A DNA stretch of 29,011 nt from NCBI GenBank assembly GCA_008931825.1, contig QXVZ01026673.1:1-29011 (forward strand). The letters are read 5' to 3'. Below are positions 1-11,600 of the stretch, piece after piece (position 1 is the stretch's first letter; every line of letters begins with the position of its first letter). Made by a program: the position numbers and the translations under genes. The stretch comes from Phallusia fumigata. Lineage: Eukaryota > Chordata > Ascidiacea > Phlebobranchia > Ascidiidae. Under the pieces are notes generated by a model that ran no database searches, was not told where the DNA came from, and saw nothing but the letters and a program-made list of their open reading frames with translations.

Positions 1-2092
1 GGTTGCAACACACTAAGCAGACGGTTCGTATAAAAAATTGATTTGTGATTTGTATTAAAAAAACGCTGGATATACGTTTTGCCATTTTCGACAAGGTTTA
101 TCGGCAGTAAAAAATTTTTACGCCACTTGTATGAAATATTATTACTACATCTTCATTGACTTCAACCATCATCAAAACGTATGTTTTAAGAGTGATATGA
201 AACAAATGCGAAAAGTTCTTTCCAGTGTCATGCATGGCGTAAATTGGAAAAATAGCTCCAATGAGACTTTTAAGGTGCAGACTTGAACGCATAACTAGTT
301 CTTTCATTCCCTGCTGGAACTATGTACCACTAAACGTGTCAGAACGCCCGTTTCTTTGTTGTTTTCTACTGGGTTTAAACCCGAGACGGATTTTAATACA
401 GGTCGAGCGCCTTAAACCATAGGGCAAAGAATGTAACACTTGCTCATGCTGTGTCCTTTAGTGCCGCAAGCGGAAATAATGATGCTAGAGAGTTTGCGTG
501 ATACCGCAGAGACAAATCAATCGGGCACAAACCACGAAAATCCTAGTTGCAAGTTCAATACAACACATTACGGACTGCAGTTAGTTTCACGAAGAGCTAA
601 CGATACAATTTTGAGAGAACAAAGTTTCAGCGTTTGATTTTCTGTAGCGCCAAGAACTTTGGAATTTAAGGCTTTTCTGGCAAATGTGTTATGCGTGCCG
701 ACGTCCTATACAGGTCGTCTTTATTAGGGTGAAGTACGATTAAAATTTAACTCATTCAACTTTCTGTGCAAACGCACAGACCACAAGAAAATTAAGGCAC
801 ACTTGTAAAGCGACTTCGCATTCGCCAAGTACCGTATAAATGACACATAAAGTAACCAATCTGTTTCCGGTGCGAGTTAGCACAAAAACAACTGGTCGTG
901 GCCAGCCTTTTCTTTGTGTCAATATTCACAAAGGGCTTTACGGCCATCACTAATAAAATCGCTGACGACAGACACAGTATTATTTCAACACCGTAACTGG
1001 CCAATAAAAGTTGCTCAACATTGCCGAGCCCGTGGTATTGCAAACAAAGTGAAAGTGGTTTTATTTATAGACTATCTCATCAAGCTGAAGCGTCAGTAGA
1101 GAATAAAAGTTTTTCCGCCGCACCCATGCTAAAATCGAAGCGTCTAGTTGAACGTGTTTTGAAACAACGTCGCTAGTACACATCGCGTAATCAGGTGTTC
1201 TATTGTTGAAAGTCGCCTCTCTTGTGTAAACTGTTACCCCACAACAAGTGGGCCTTTGTTTTTTCGCGTAACTCTATAGCTGGCTTGTAGTGCAAAAACA
1301 AAAAGTATGTCGATGCTAGGAGTTAGTTCGTGCTTCAGCCCTGAGCTATACCATGCACAATTATGTAAAAGCGCAAAAACTTAGTTTGGAGCACCAATAG
1401 GCAGCAATCAGTTGGTAAACTGTTTTTGGAGTAAAATTGGCACAGGAAATATTCAAATGTGAAAACATATCTTGTTATAAGGCAGTGGATTAGGTCAATA
1501 CACTTGTGCAGAAAAGCCGCTCAGTCTAGGAGTTAATATTTAGGATAGTTCAAGTGATCCTTACATATCGCTTTGGCATTTATTTGGCCAACCACAATGA
1601 GTTTGCTGTGAGCGATATAGTGCTGAGGTCCAGCCTTGTTAGATTTGTCAGGGCACGCGTCAGTTGAAATGCGCACAGTTTGTTTGTGCACCAACTAATG
1701 TCAATCACAGGGAAAACATTAACCAGGTGTTCGTTACTCCTGCGCGAAGTAATTTAACTCCTGCCGTGTTGAAACCTGAATAAACTTGCTGCTATAAACT
1801 GTTGTGTTGTTGATATTTTGTGTTTGGAGCATGTCCGACTAAGTTGACAATACAACACAAAGTCAGAGTGGCAGGGTGCGTGAAATAAACTTTAACTTTG
1901 TTGTCCGTTCCAGTTTGCGGCGGTATTATCAAAACGTATTCTGGTTTTATTACAGGAGAAGATTGCTGCATATCTTGTATCATTTGGTAGCAGCTTCTCA
2001 GAAGTTCTTGTTGCAGTAAACATGTAAGGAAGTGACCATAGGCAGATCTTTTTCATTGTTGTGGTTCTGTTAATGGACTTGTAAGAAACAGC
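1..2092. other. Non-coding region upstream of the kinesin gene
   Basis: I see no convincing coding exon here on either strand: open frames are short, overlap each other and resemble no family I know. An AATAAA at 1102-1107 has no coding sequence before it that I can recognise. A weak inverted pair (GTTGTGTTG near 1802 and CAATACAACAC near 1848) could form a hairpin. A short sequence near 402 (GGTCGAGCGCCTTAAACCA) resembles the flank of the MITE near 12394 and may be a repeat fragment. The kinesin promoter and 5' untranslated region should lie in the last few hundred bases, but I cannot point to a core promoter. Confidence 0.6.
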
Positions 2093-3944
2093 ATGCCAAA
2101 AGCCAAAGACCCACACCTACCTAACAGTGAAGTAATCAAGGTTTTTCTCCGTGTGAAACCGAACACTGCACCTGATGCTGTGGAATACGAAATAGACGAA
2201 GGCGGCCATTTTAGAGGAGCAAAGCGCTCAGGAAAAGTCCACACTATCAAGTTTGAGGCGCCTGATGACTTTGTAGAGCGACATTCCCAGATTCCGAGTT
2301 ACAAATTCGCATTTGATCATATCTTTGATCAACCGGTTGAGCAGACGGAGGTCTATGAGGAAGTGGCTAAACCTGTGGTAGAGCAAGCACTGGAGGGCTA
2401 CAATGGCACCGTATTCGCTTACGGGCAAACAGCCACGGGAAAGACTCACACCATCTTAGGACCTCCGGACATGAACCTGGAGGAGATACTGGAAAATATG
2501 GCGGAGGAGAAAAGAAAAGCGAGGAGACGAGAGGCTGAAAAACTTAAGAAAGCCAAACTGAAAATAGAGGTTGATCCTGAAGAAGACGAAGATGCAGACG
2601 ACACTGGGGACGCAGAGTCGGAAGCTCTAAAAACAGAAGAGGAGGTTGCAGATTCACCCGAACCGGACTTCGATCTCCCTCCGTCCTGCGGCCTTATACT
2701 CCGCACATTGGATCACGTTTTCTCCTTCCTAGAGCTCCAGGAAGGTCAACGGACTGTCGAGATCTCCTATCTGGAGATCTACAACAACGAGGGGTTCGAC
2801 CTTCTCAGCGGAAAGCGAGGCCGGGATGGGATTCGACATCTTAAGGAGCTGACAAAAGTCGTAGCATTGACGGATGCTAGACAGAAGCTCCACTTGAAAA
2901 ACCTCTCACTGCATCTAGCTAACACCATTGAGCACGCAACCGAGCTGCTGCAGATCGGGAACGCGGCTCGCAAAGTCGCCGAGACTCACATGAACGAAGC
3001 GTCTTCGCGTTCGCACTGTATTTTTACCATACATGTGGCGTACAAAAGACGTGCCGATGCGACCATTATTCGGTCCAAGATCAACCTGGTTGATTTATCC
3101 GGGTCTGAACGTGTGAGCAAGTGGGGAAAGGTGAATAAGACACTTTTGAAAGAAACCCGCAACATCAATCTCTCCTTGCATCACCTGCAACGTGTTATCG
3201 AAGCTCTAAGTCACCGGCAGTTGGCCACCAACACGCGTCTTCGAAATCAACATGTCCCTTTTCGTAGTAGCCTGATTACTTTGGTGCTGAGCGACAGCCT
3301 CGGCGGAAATTCTGTGACCCGCATGGTGGCGACAGTGAGCGACGAGCTCCCCAACTTGGACGAGACAATATCGACTTGCCGATTTGCTCAACGTGTTGCC
3401 TCCATCCATAACAAGGTGATATCGAATCAGTCGGCAGATTCTGACTTGCTCATTGCTCGTCTAAAGAAAGAAATTGCTGAACTAAGGTACGTCGCCCTTT
3501 AGTTTGAAATGTGTGATCGTCAAGTTAAATACAAAGCAAAGCAGATCTCTTAAATATACTGTCCGTGCCGCAACATCAAACAAATATGGCAAGAGCCGTG
3601 ATAAGTTGGGCCGTTGCAATGCATTCGCAGTCACTCACGGTATTTTGCATTTTTGACTCCGCTTTATTTTTCTTGCTTTCTTTTACAGGCAAAATCTGGA
3701 AGACACCCCAGATTCGCAGGACGGTCGCACGCAAACTTCTCCGGTCGAATTTGACGAGGAAGCTTTAGAGGAGCTGGTACTGAAATACCTGGAAGCCACA
3801 GACAAGGAATCAGTGCTTGACGTTGGGTTACAAAATGACGTGGTGCAGTTCTGCTACCGACGCATGAAACAACAAGTGTGGACGGAAAGGAGGGACGACA
3901 CGGTCTCGGCCGTCAAGAAATCGAAAAGCTGTACAATTTTGTAG
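2093..3944 (+). CDS. KIF6: KIF6-like kinesin-9 motor, short, with C-terminal CaaX box
   Basis: Two exons, 2093-3486 and 3689-3944, joined in phase 2 (donor AAG/GTACGT, acceptor TTTTACAG), give 549 codons. The motor domain fills most of the protein: P-loop GQTATGKT at residues 111-118, switch I NEASSRSH at 301-308, switch II region LVDLSGSER at 332-340, and the late motor signature with DSLGGN near 401 and ETISTCRFAQRV near 424. The wording of these blocks is closest to KIF6 of the kinesin-9 family, ATP-driven microtubule motors often tied to cilia. Two oddities: a charged insert of about 70 residues (about 125-195) right after the P-loop helix, and only about 85 residues after the first exon, ending KKSKSCTIL. 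Known KIF6 and KIF9 proteins are much longer and carry coiled-coil tails. CTIL is a CaaX box whose final Leu would favour geranylgeranylation (inference). The first exon holds the whole motor with no intron. The start is the first ATG of the long frame. Confidence 0.9.
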
Positions 3945-4414
3945 CGCGAAACAACAACCATTGTTGTTAACTTTTCAGTGTTTCTGTAATCTGTAGCTGT
4001 TTTGCACTGTTAACTTCCCGCGAAGGCGTTTGACAAAACAGTATCCAAAGCACATGATAGTTGAGTATGCTGTATCTAACTATCCATCACTGAACAGAAA
4101 TGTAGTTCAACTTGTTGATACCGTGCAAAACCATTGCTGATTTCAATCATGTCTTAAGCTGTGGCACATCCGCATTTTGACATGACGTGACGATCTCGCG
4201 TGAATGCATACCCCGAGCGACGGTTCGTTTGTGATTTGATGTGTCCAGTGTTTGATGTTAATATACATGCAAGCAGGTTGAGACTGTGATTTATATATGT
4301 ACATGTGCTTTCCATTTTACAGTATTATTATTCTTGTGTGTTGTATAGTGAAGTTGTTTAATTGTTTACGAATTTTAATATTGTTTTCTTTATTGCAATA
4401 CCACAAAGCCTAGT

Positions 4415-4420
4415 AATAAA
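4415..4420 (+). promoter_or_regulatory. Poly(A) signal of the kinesin gene
   Basis: AATAAA lies about 470 bases after the kinesin stop codon. No other gene competes for it on this strand. The interval 3945-4414 would then be the 3' untranslated region. Confidence 0.65.
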
Positions 4421-5167
4421 ATGCAACAAATACTAAAACAGTCTACTTGAAAAATGTCAAGTTTTAAAGCTAACAACCACGTGGTTGTAAATAGTGAAAA
4501 CTTTTTGCGCAAAATTTACATATTTACATAGTTACGTGTCCACAAGGTAAACCTACACCACAAACTTGATTTAACAGATTAGACTTTCCAATCGAAGCAA
4601 ACAAGTCAATTAGAAAAAAATATCAATTGCATCAAACAGATCAAGTATCGAAACGATTACACATTTTCCAAAAAAATACATTTTTTGTCACGCAACACGC
4701 CATTTTTTCTGATAGTTTGTACTTACTTTTGTTCTCGTAATCTTTGATAACTCAGTTTGAGCGACATATCCTTTCGTGTTGTGACAAGAGGGCTGTGCTT
4801 GATGCGGAAAGGCCTGCCTTCAAAGAGTTCAAATATAGTTATATCTGTCTATCTCGAAGATTCTGTTACCTAAGAACTGCAGTTGTAGGTTGGAAAGAAA
4901 CGGGCAAGGACTGATGCAGACGACAGGTGTAGATTGGAAAGAAACGGGCAAGGACTAATGCAGACGGGAAATAGTTCTAGCGTAGTGGCAGTGATTTAAA
5001 TTACGGAATAATACTGAGATTTTCATAAAGTTACCGTGTTACGACTGTGAGTCATTAACCTGGGGACAAAAGAAGGCAAGGAAATTAAGTTATCCAGTCG
5101 ACGTACCGCAAAAAAACGACACGCATTTCTACAAACGGAGACCGTGCTGTTATGACATCATATAGAA
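4421..5167. other. Intergenic spacer, AT-rich
   Basis: No coding sequence is visible between the kinesin poly(A) signal and the MITE at 5168. The only structure I noted is the short tandem repeat at 4884-4970, listed separately. Confidence 0.6.
4884..4970. repeat. Two-unit tandem repeat, period 44
   Basis: Two nearly identical units begin at 4884 and 4928. Both contain the shared core TTGGAAAGAAACGGGCAAGG followed by ACT[G/A]ATGCAGACG. It lies in non-coding DNA with no apparent function. Confidence 0.8.
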
Positions 5168-5583
5168 CAGTGGTTCTCATTCGGGGATCCGCGAACCCCA
5201 GAGGGGGTCCACAAGGCGTTTTCTGGTGATTCGTAGCAACTTTCGAACACGGGCGCTTTGAGATTTATAAATTACGATTCTCTAAACATATAGTTTTCAG
5301 ATTTAGGAATAGACGAGACTCAATTACAGCCTTTTAGATAGTAAACAATATCGCATTGTGATAAAACATAGACATGTTGCAGCATGGAACACAGCGTTGC
5401 AACATTTACACTGGGTATATGTCATTGCTTGCCTCTTGATATTTAGCGCATTAGACAGACGTAAAGGTAATGCATACAAAGCATGGAACACAGGCCATGA
5501 TGGACAGAATTTTTTTGTGAGTTCGCGACTACTTTGTCGGCATCAAAAAGGGGCCGCTAGGACTAAAAGGTTGAGAAGCACTG
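5168..5583. mobile_element. hAT-like non-autonomous element (MITE), 416 bases
   Basis: The left end CAGTGGTTCTCATTCGGGG and the reverse complement of the right end, CAGTGCTTCTCAACCTTTTA, form imperfect terminal inverted repeats of the CAGTGGTTCTCA type common in hAT elements. The flanking 8-mers ATATAGAA and TCATGGAA agree at 5 of 8 positions, which could be a decayed 8-base target duplication. No transposase motif is visible; the open frame inside reads as chance. It ends about 100 bases before the receptor start codon and so lies in its putative promoter. Confidence 0.65.
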
Positions 5584-5686
5584 TCATGGAAGTTAAATAA
5601 AAGCCATTTTGATTTACAGAGTTTTTAGTGTGTCGTTTGCAGAAACTGGGTTTTAGACTTATTGGTGTGCGGTCAAGTTAGTCAGT

Positions 5687-8600
5687 ATGAGCGGATTTAT
5701 TTGGTCTTTGGTTCGGTTTGTTTTCTTCGTTTTTGCTTTCTGCATAGCTCTGAGCAGTGGGAAACACTTTCGTGGGGGAACAGTTTCGTGGTATCCAACG
5801 AAAAACTACGATGACCTCACACCGGAGGTAAAAAAATGCCTTCTTAATTTACAGTTGAAAATTACGTTGCATGCGAGACTTGTAATGGATAATGTTTATG
5901 CATGTACAATCACTAATTACTTACTTGATCTGAATACGATTCACCTGGTGATTTTTCTGCTACTGATTATTAAGTCATAATTGACAAAATTTACAAAACG
6001 CTTGTTATAAAATGCACGGACTGTATTAAATGAAAGGGAATTAGAAATGAAGGAAAACCGGCAGTTTGAAAAAATACATTACAAATTTACATACGTTAGA
6101 AATCCTAAAATACATTTCCTGAACACAAACTAATTATGGTAACTCGCACCCAAGGACAGCCTCAAAATGTTTTTGAACGCAACGAAACTTTGGGCCGAAA
6201 GTGGGTGGTGCATTGCAGGAAGGAAGTTAAAGTTCCCCTGCCTAATATTGTCATTTGGTTTATACAATGTTTTGGGTTGTGGAGTAAGAGTGGCTTCGGG
6301 AAAGCTTCTGAAACTTGTTTAATACTATTTCTAATATCATTTTCTTTTATCTCCCCCAAATTGTACTACGCTAATTCATTTCCTTTTTGGTACGTCCAAT
6401 GGAAAAAATGACCGGGATTTTCAATTTTTGTAATTCAACAAAAAGGTAGTGTAATTGATTGTTTAGGTTAATCAAATAGCTGAGGTTTTATTTTTGTCAT
6501 TGAAAATTACCAGAGTATACAAACGGTTTGGTTTGTTACCTCTGGTAATATTTTGGTATTTTTTGCAGATCACTTTTGTGTTTCGACTAGGATGGCAGTA
6601 TTCGTACTACCAGAACAGAAGCCCAAACGAAACAATACAATGGAGATGTACTAGTGGCTGTTCAGACCGTTTTACCAAAGGTCAGAAAACTTGTCACTTC
6701 TACCTAGTGCCATACCTATGTGCTTAGGTGGTTCTTTCAGTTAAACAAAGTAACAAAGTATGTTTACCATGCGCATTGTTAACTAAAGAGTTAACGCTAA
6801 TAGTCTTTTACCATTGTTCCCCATACTTGTTTTTATCTTGACGTTTTTTTTTACCGGGAGGTTTTTGCCGTTTTGTTTCAATTAATTGGTTTCGATTTCA
6901 TGGGCAGAAACGAAATTTAGTACAACACAACACAATACAAAGTAAACCAAATAACATACCTTTTAAAGAAACAGCTTTAACCAATTCCATAAAAGTTAAT
7001 CCTTTGAATCCTTAGTTAAACTTTCTGCAACAAAAGCAGCAAATTTGTAATCAACAGAGCTTCACACTCAAACTGCTGTAAACGCGCCTGCAGATAAGCA
7101 GACACGCTGATTTTCAAAAATGCTCGCTTGTTACGTCACACTACCACCATAGTTCCTCAGGAACAATTAGCCGTAGAAAAAAAACACTGTGCGCCATTTT
7201 GTTTTTAAAACTTTTTTACAAAGGGGACTTGTTTGTTGTTAGTAATTTTTATTTATATTTTAATTTCAACAAACATCAAAATTGATGACAAANCCAGAGT
7301 ATACAAGCGGTTTGGTTTGTTACCTCTGTTAATATTGTGGTATTTTTTGCAGATCACTTTTGTGTTTCGACTAGGATGGCAGTATTCGTACTACCAAAAC
7401 AGAAGCCCAAACGAAACAATATCATGGAGATGTACTAGTGGCTGTTCAGACCGTTTTACCAAAGGTCAGAAAACTTGTCACTTCTACCTAGTGCCATACC
7501 TATGTGCTTAGGTGGTTATTTCAGTTAAACAAAGTAACACAGTGTGTTTGCCATAACTTGTTAACTAAAGTACTTGAGATAACGCTAATAGTCTTTTACC
7601 ATTGTTCCCCCATACTTGTTTTTATCTTGACGTTTTTTTACCGGGAGGTTTTTGCCGTTTTGTTTCAATTAATTGGTTTCGATTTTATGGGCAGAAACGA
7701 AATTTAGTACAACACAACACAATACAAAGTAAACCAAAAAACATACCTTTTAAAGAAACAGCTTTTCCCAATTCCATAAAAGTTAATCCTTTGAATCTTT
7801 AGTTAAACTTTCTGCAACAAAAGCAGCAAATTTGTAATCAACAGAGCTTCACACTCAAACTGCTGTAAACGCGCCTGCAGAAAAGCAGACACGCTGATTT
7901 TCAAAAATGCTCGCTTGTTACGTCACACTACCACCATAGTTCCTCAGGAACAATCAGCTGCAAAAAAAACACTGAGCGCCATTTTGTTTTCAAAACTTTT
8001 TTTAGGGGGAACTTGTTTGTTGTTAGTATTTTTTCATTTATATTTTAAGTTCAGTCAGTAAACATCAAAATTGATGATAAAATTTAAATATTTGTCTCAA
8101 CGGTTTGCATATTTTACTGGCAGAATTTCAGCTGATGGCGAACGACAGTCAGTGCGACTGGCTCTGGGGTGGAAATTCATTCACAGTGCGAATGTACAGG
8201 CAGACCCGTGACTTTGCCGTCGAGTAAGCCGTGAAAAGATACTAACACTAATGTTACGTTGTTTGCTGGTGACCATTTATATATCTTCGCCCAAAAGCAG
8301 CACATTTGAAAAGTTAATTTTGACCAGTTATGTCTAACTTAAAAGCCTTACTAGGCCAAATATATTATGTCAACATTTTTATCGACGACCGCACGTTAAA
8401 TAACTTATTACAATTTAAGTTAAAATGTGAAAAAGTCAATAGCAAACTAATTTGTCTAAATGAAATATGCACCAGTCAAATTTTAGTGGCTGTTAATTAC
8501 TAGTTTTACTAAATTTTTACTGAGTTGACGGATTAGACATAGGCGCTTTAGATAAAAAACTGTCAAAGTATATTTTTTGTTAGGTATTCTTCACTTGGCT

Positions 8601-11600
8601 ATGCGGATGTTATGGTTCTACCGGGCAACAGACTGGTACGCGTAGAGGTTGGTGGAAAAACTGGAATCCGATCCGACACAAAACTGCCGAATTCGTCTCC
8701 AGTGACCAACATGTTTCCAGTCATCACGTAAGTTAGCACAAGAATAACGGCGGGTTTAGTAAGTTTTTGTGGGGTAAAAATTTTAAATGATTTGCAGGAT
8801 GTAAATTGTAGCATGTAAAGAACTTGACTTTTCTTGAAATAAAATTAACAATCTGCAGCACACCTATTTTTATTGCTCCACTGCATATATTGGCGAAATT
8901 GATTAAAAGTTGAATATGGATTCTGTGTAGAGAACTAAAACTTTTCCTGTCGCTCAAGTAAATGTGCAGTTTAAACCAAGAATCAAAACGGCTATTGTCT
9001 GGGGAGGGCACCAAAAATACTTATTGCGACGTACATTTTTTCATATAAATGCATACAATTACGATTTTTTATCTTTCCTTATTTCGCGGGCCAGTGTATT
9101 TTAAATCCTAGACTACAGAGTTGAATATTACGAATAAAAGAATTGTAAATGCCATTTATTTGTAGAATATATAAGACAAATTTGGGCCATGCTGTAAACA
9201 GTGGAGTAAAAAAATGGCCGTCAACCTCGTGTTAAATTTTAAAATGAAAACGTTTCTAATGTTTACGTTTTGTCGTTTTTAACTGTCAAAATAAGTACAT
9301 TTTCAAGTAAATCGATGTTTTTTAATTTTTGGTTCGTAGAATACACAACACAAACAGCAGCATCAAAATTCCAGTGACGGACATTGACAATGACATTGTA
9401 AAGTGCTTTTTCAAGACGGACAGCAGCGATCTGCGAAACATTATTACTTTGGATCAGGTTGCAAATTTATTCACTAGTATACAATAAAGAACACTCCTAA
9501 GTAAAGTTATTTGTAAAAATTGTAAAAATATTTTTTTACAGCCCTTTAACGATAAATTTGATTCACAGCAATCAATACACAGAACTGCGTAGTTTCTTTT
9601 AATACAATTTTTTTAAATGTTTTTTAATTTTTTTCAATTGTTTTTTTTTTAGTTTGCACATAAGCCTCATATGTCTGTATTTAAAACAATCTTGGTGCTT
9701 GCCTAATCACAAATTCTTGTTGCAAGGATAACTGTGAATTGATCTTTGTTCGTCGGGAGCCGGCACTAGTGGGGTATTTGGCGGTTGACCTTGTCATCAA
9801 AGACTTTCCCAGATCCACAATCAATCTTCATGGACTGAAACACACCCCATCAGATTTTATGAGTTTCGTCCCGTTGCAGTTCTTTATAGAATGTAAGTAG
9901 GTGTATTTCTTTTGATTGTCTTTCCATATTGAAAGTTGTGTATGTTTGTAAGACTAGGATTACACAAAACTGCACAAAGCCGAAAGAATGTTTTTTTGCA
10001 TTTAATTTTGTACACATTCAGCCAAATTCCTGCAATACTTTTTTGTGTTTGAAATTTATCAATCTTTGATATCAGCTTTGCACCTAGGTCGAAAACCACA
10101 TTTTAAATCTGTAGTTTAACGAAACTTTTACATTTCCAGTTGTCAATAATCCTTCCCCGTCTAGTCTTTATGGGCTTAGTCCTCGCAACTACTTGAAATC
10201 AACGTATGAGACAAACGTGAATTCCAAACTGGTCCTTGGACCGATTTCCATCAATATGCCAACAGGGTGAGTTTATTTTTATTAATGTTTAGTTTATTAA
10301 ACACCCTAATGCGAATAATGGAAAAATTAGGGAAACATTCACTGGGCCTAATAGTTTTTAGACAACTCGTAATGTGTGGCAACCAAAGGTTCACAAGAAC
10401 TTTGTACGTTTGTAATGACATTATGGGGTGCATGGTTGTAATGTCTAAATTAAAATTTTAAAGTTGTGTTAAAAATATTTACAAGAGAAATAGTTAAACT
10501 TTTTAGGATTGATCGTCGAAATTAAGCGACAACCATTGCAATAAATGTTGTTAAGAACCACATAAGGCAGTTGAGTTTGGGTGTATAATTGCGTAACACA
10601 GATGTTATGACGAAACAAAATGTATCAAAACAGTAGAATGTATCGAAGATATTGGCCTCATATTACCCTCTTTTGGAAAAAAAACGTATTAGGCTTTGTA
10701 TTCTAGGTTTTGAAGAAAATCAAACAAACGTTTTTTTTTGTTGCTCGACAACGCCAATCCGTGACCAATGAATTTTATGGAATAAACGCTTGGCGTTTCC
10801 TTTTCACAGTTCTTACGTTTTTAATTCTATCCAGTAAACCTGATTTGGTGATGCTTGGTCCACGTGGCATGACAGAAAAAGTGAAAAGGAAAATTAAAGG
10901 TGGAATGTTCAACAAAACTGTAAACTGGAAGCCGAAAAAAGACCAAATCGGCTTGTTCGTGGTTTGTTTTACCGTTGCGAACGCGAATCCAACGGGGCAT
11001 ATCGGGTATGTCGATTTATTTGTTTATTTGTGTCATTGAGATTTTATTGTATTTTGGTTGTAGCTCGTAACTGAACCTTGAATTTGTTTTTTTTCGATAG
11101 GGACAACTTCTTGTGCACGAGCGTACTTGTTAAAGGTGAGAATTAAATGATTTTTTTTAAATATTTTTTGCTACTAGCTCTAAAATGAAAATAATATGCT
11201 TAAAAAATAAATAGTATTTTGCTGTTGCAACTTTGTTGTTTTGATCTGGTATAAATGCATGTAAATAAAATATTCAAAAAAACTTTATTATGTATCAAAT
11301 ACAGTCATTGTTTGACGACAGTTTATTCAACATGCTTGATAAAGGTGAAGATCAAAAAACATTTTAGTTAGTAGGGTAGGGTAATAATACTTTGCCATTA
11401 CAACTTCGGTTTTGATATTTAAATGTCTATAATGTCTTAGTATGCTAATTTAAAATTTGAGTTTCGCATGCAACTCACAGTAAATTTTCAATGACAATTT
11501 ATGTGGGACCAAATTAACTTTGATCTTTATCTTGGCGGCTAGATTCATGTTTTCCAAATCGGTGTAACAACGGTGGGCACTGCGTGGGCGCGAAGAAGCG

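Noticed and set aside
1792-2116. Small minus-strand open frames upstream of the kinesin.
   Set aside because: They are short, overlap each other and resemble nothing; the GC and codon pattern is that of non-coding DNA.
6482-6727. Reading the exon 2 region as a separate small gene, seen twice.
   Set aside because: The conserved residues fall only between a good acceptor and donor and continue in phase into the receptor exons; sequence outside is intronic.
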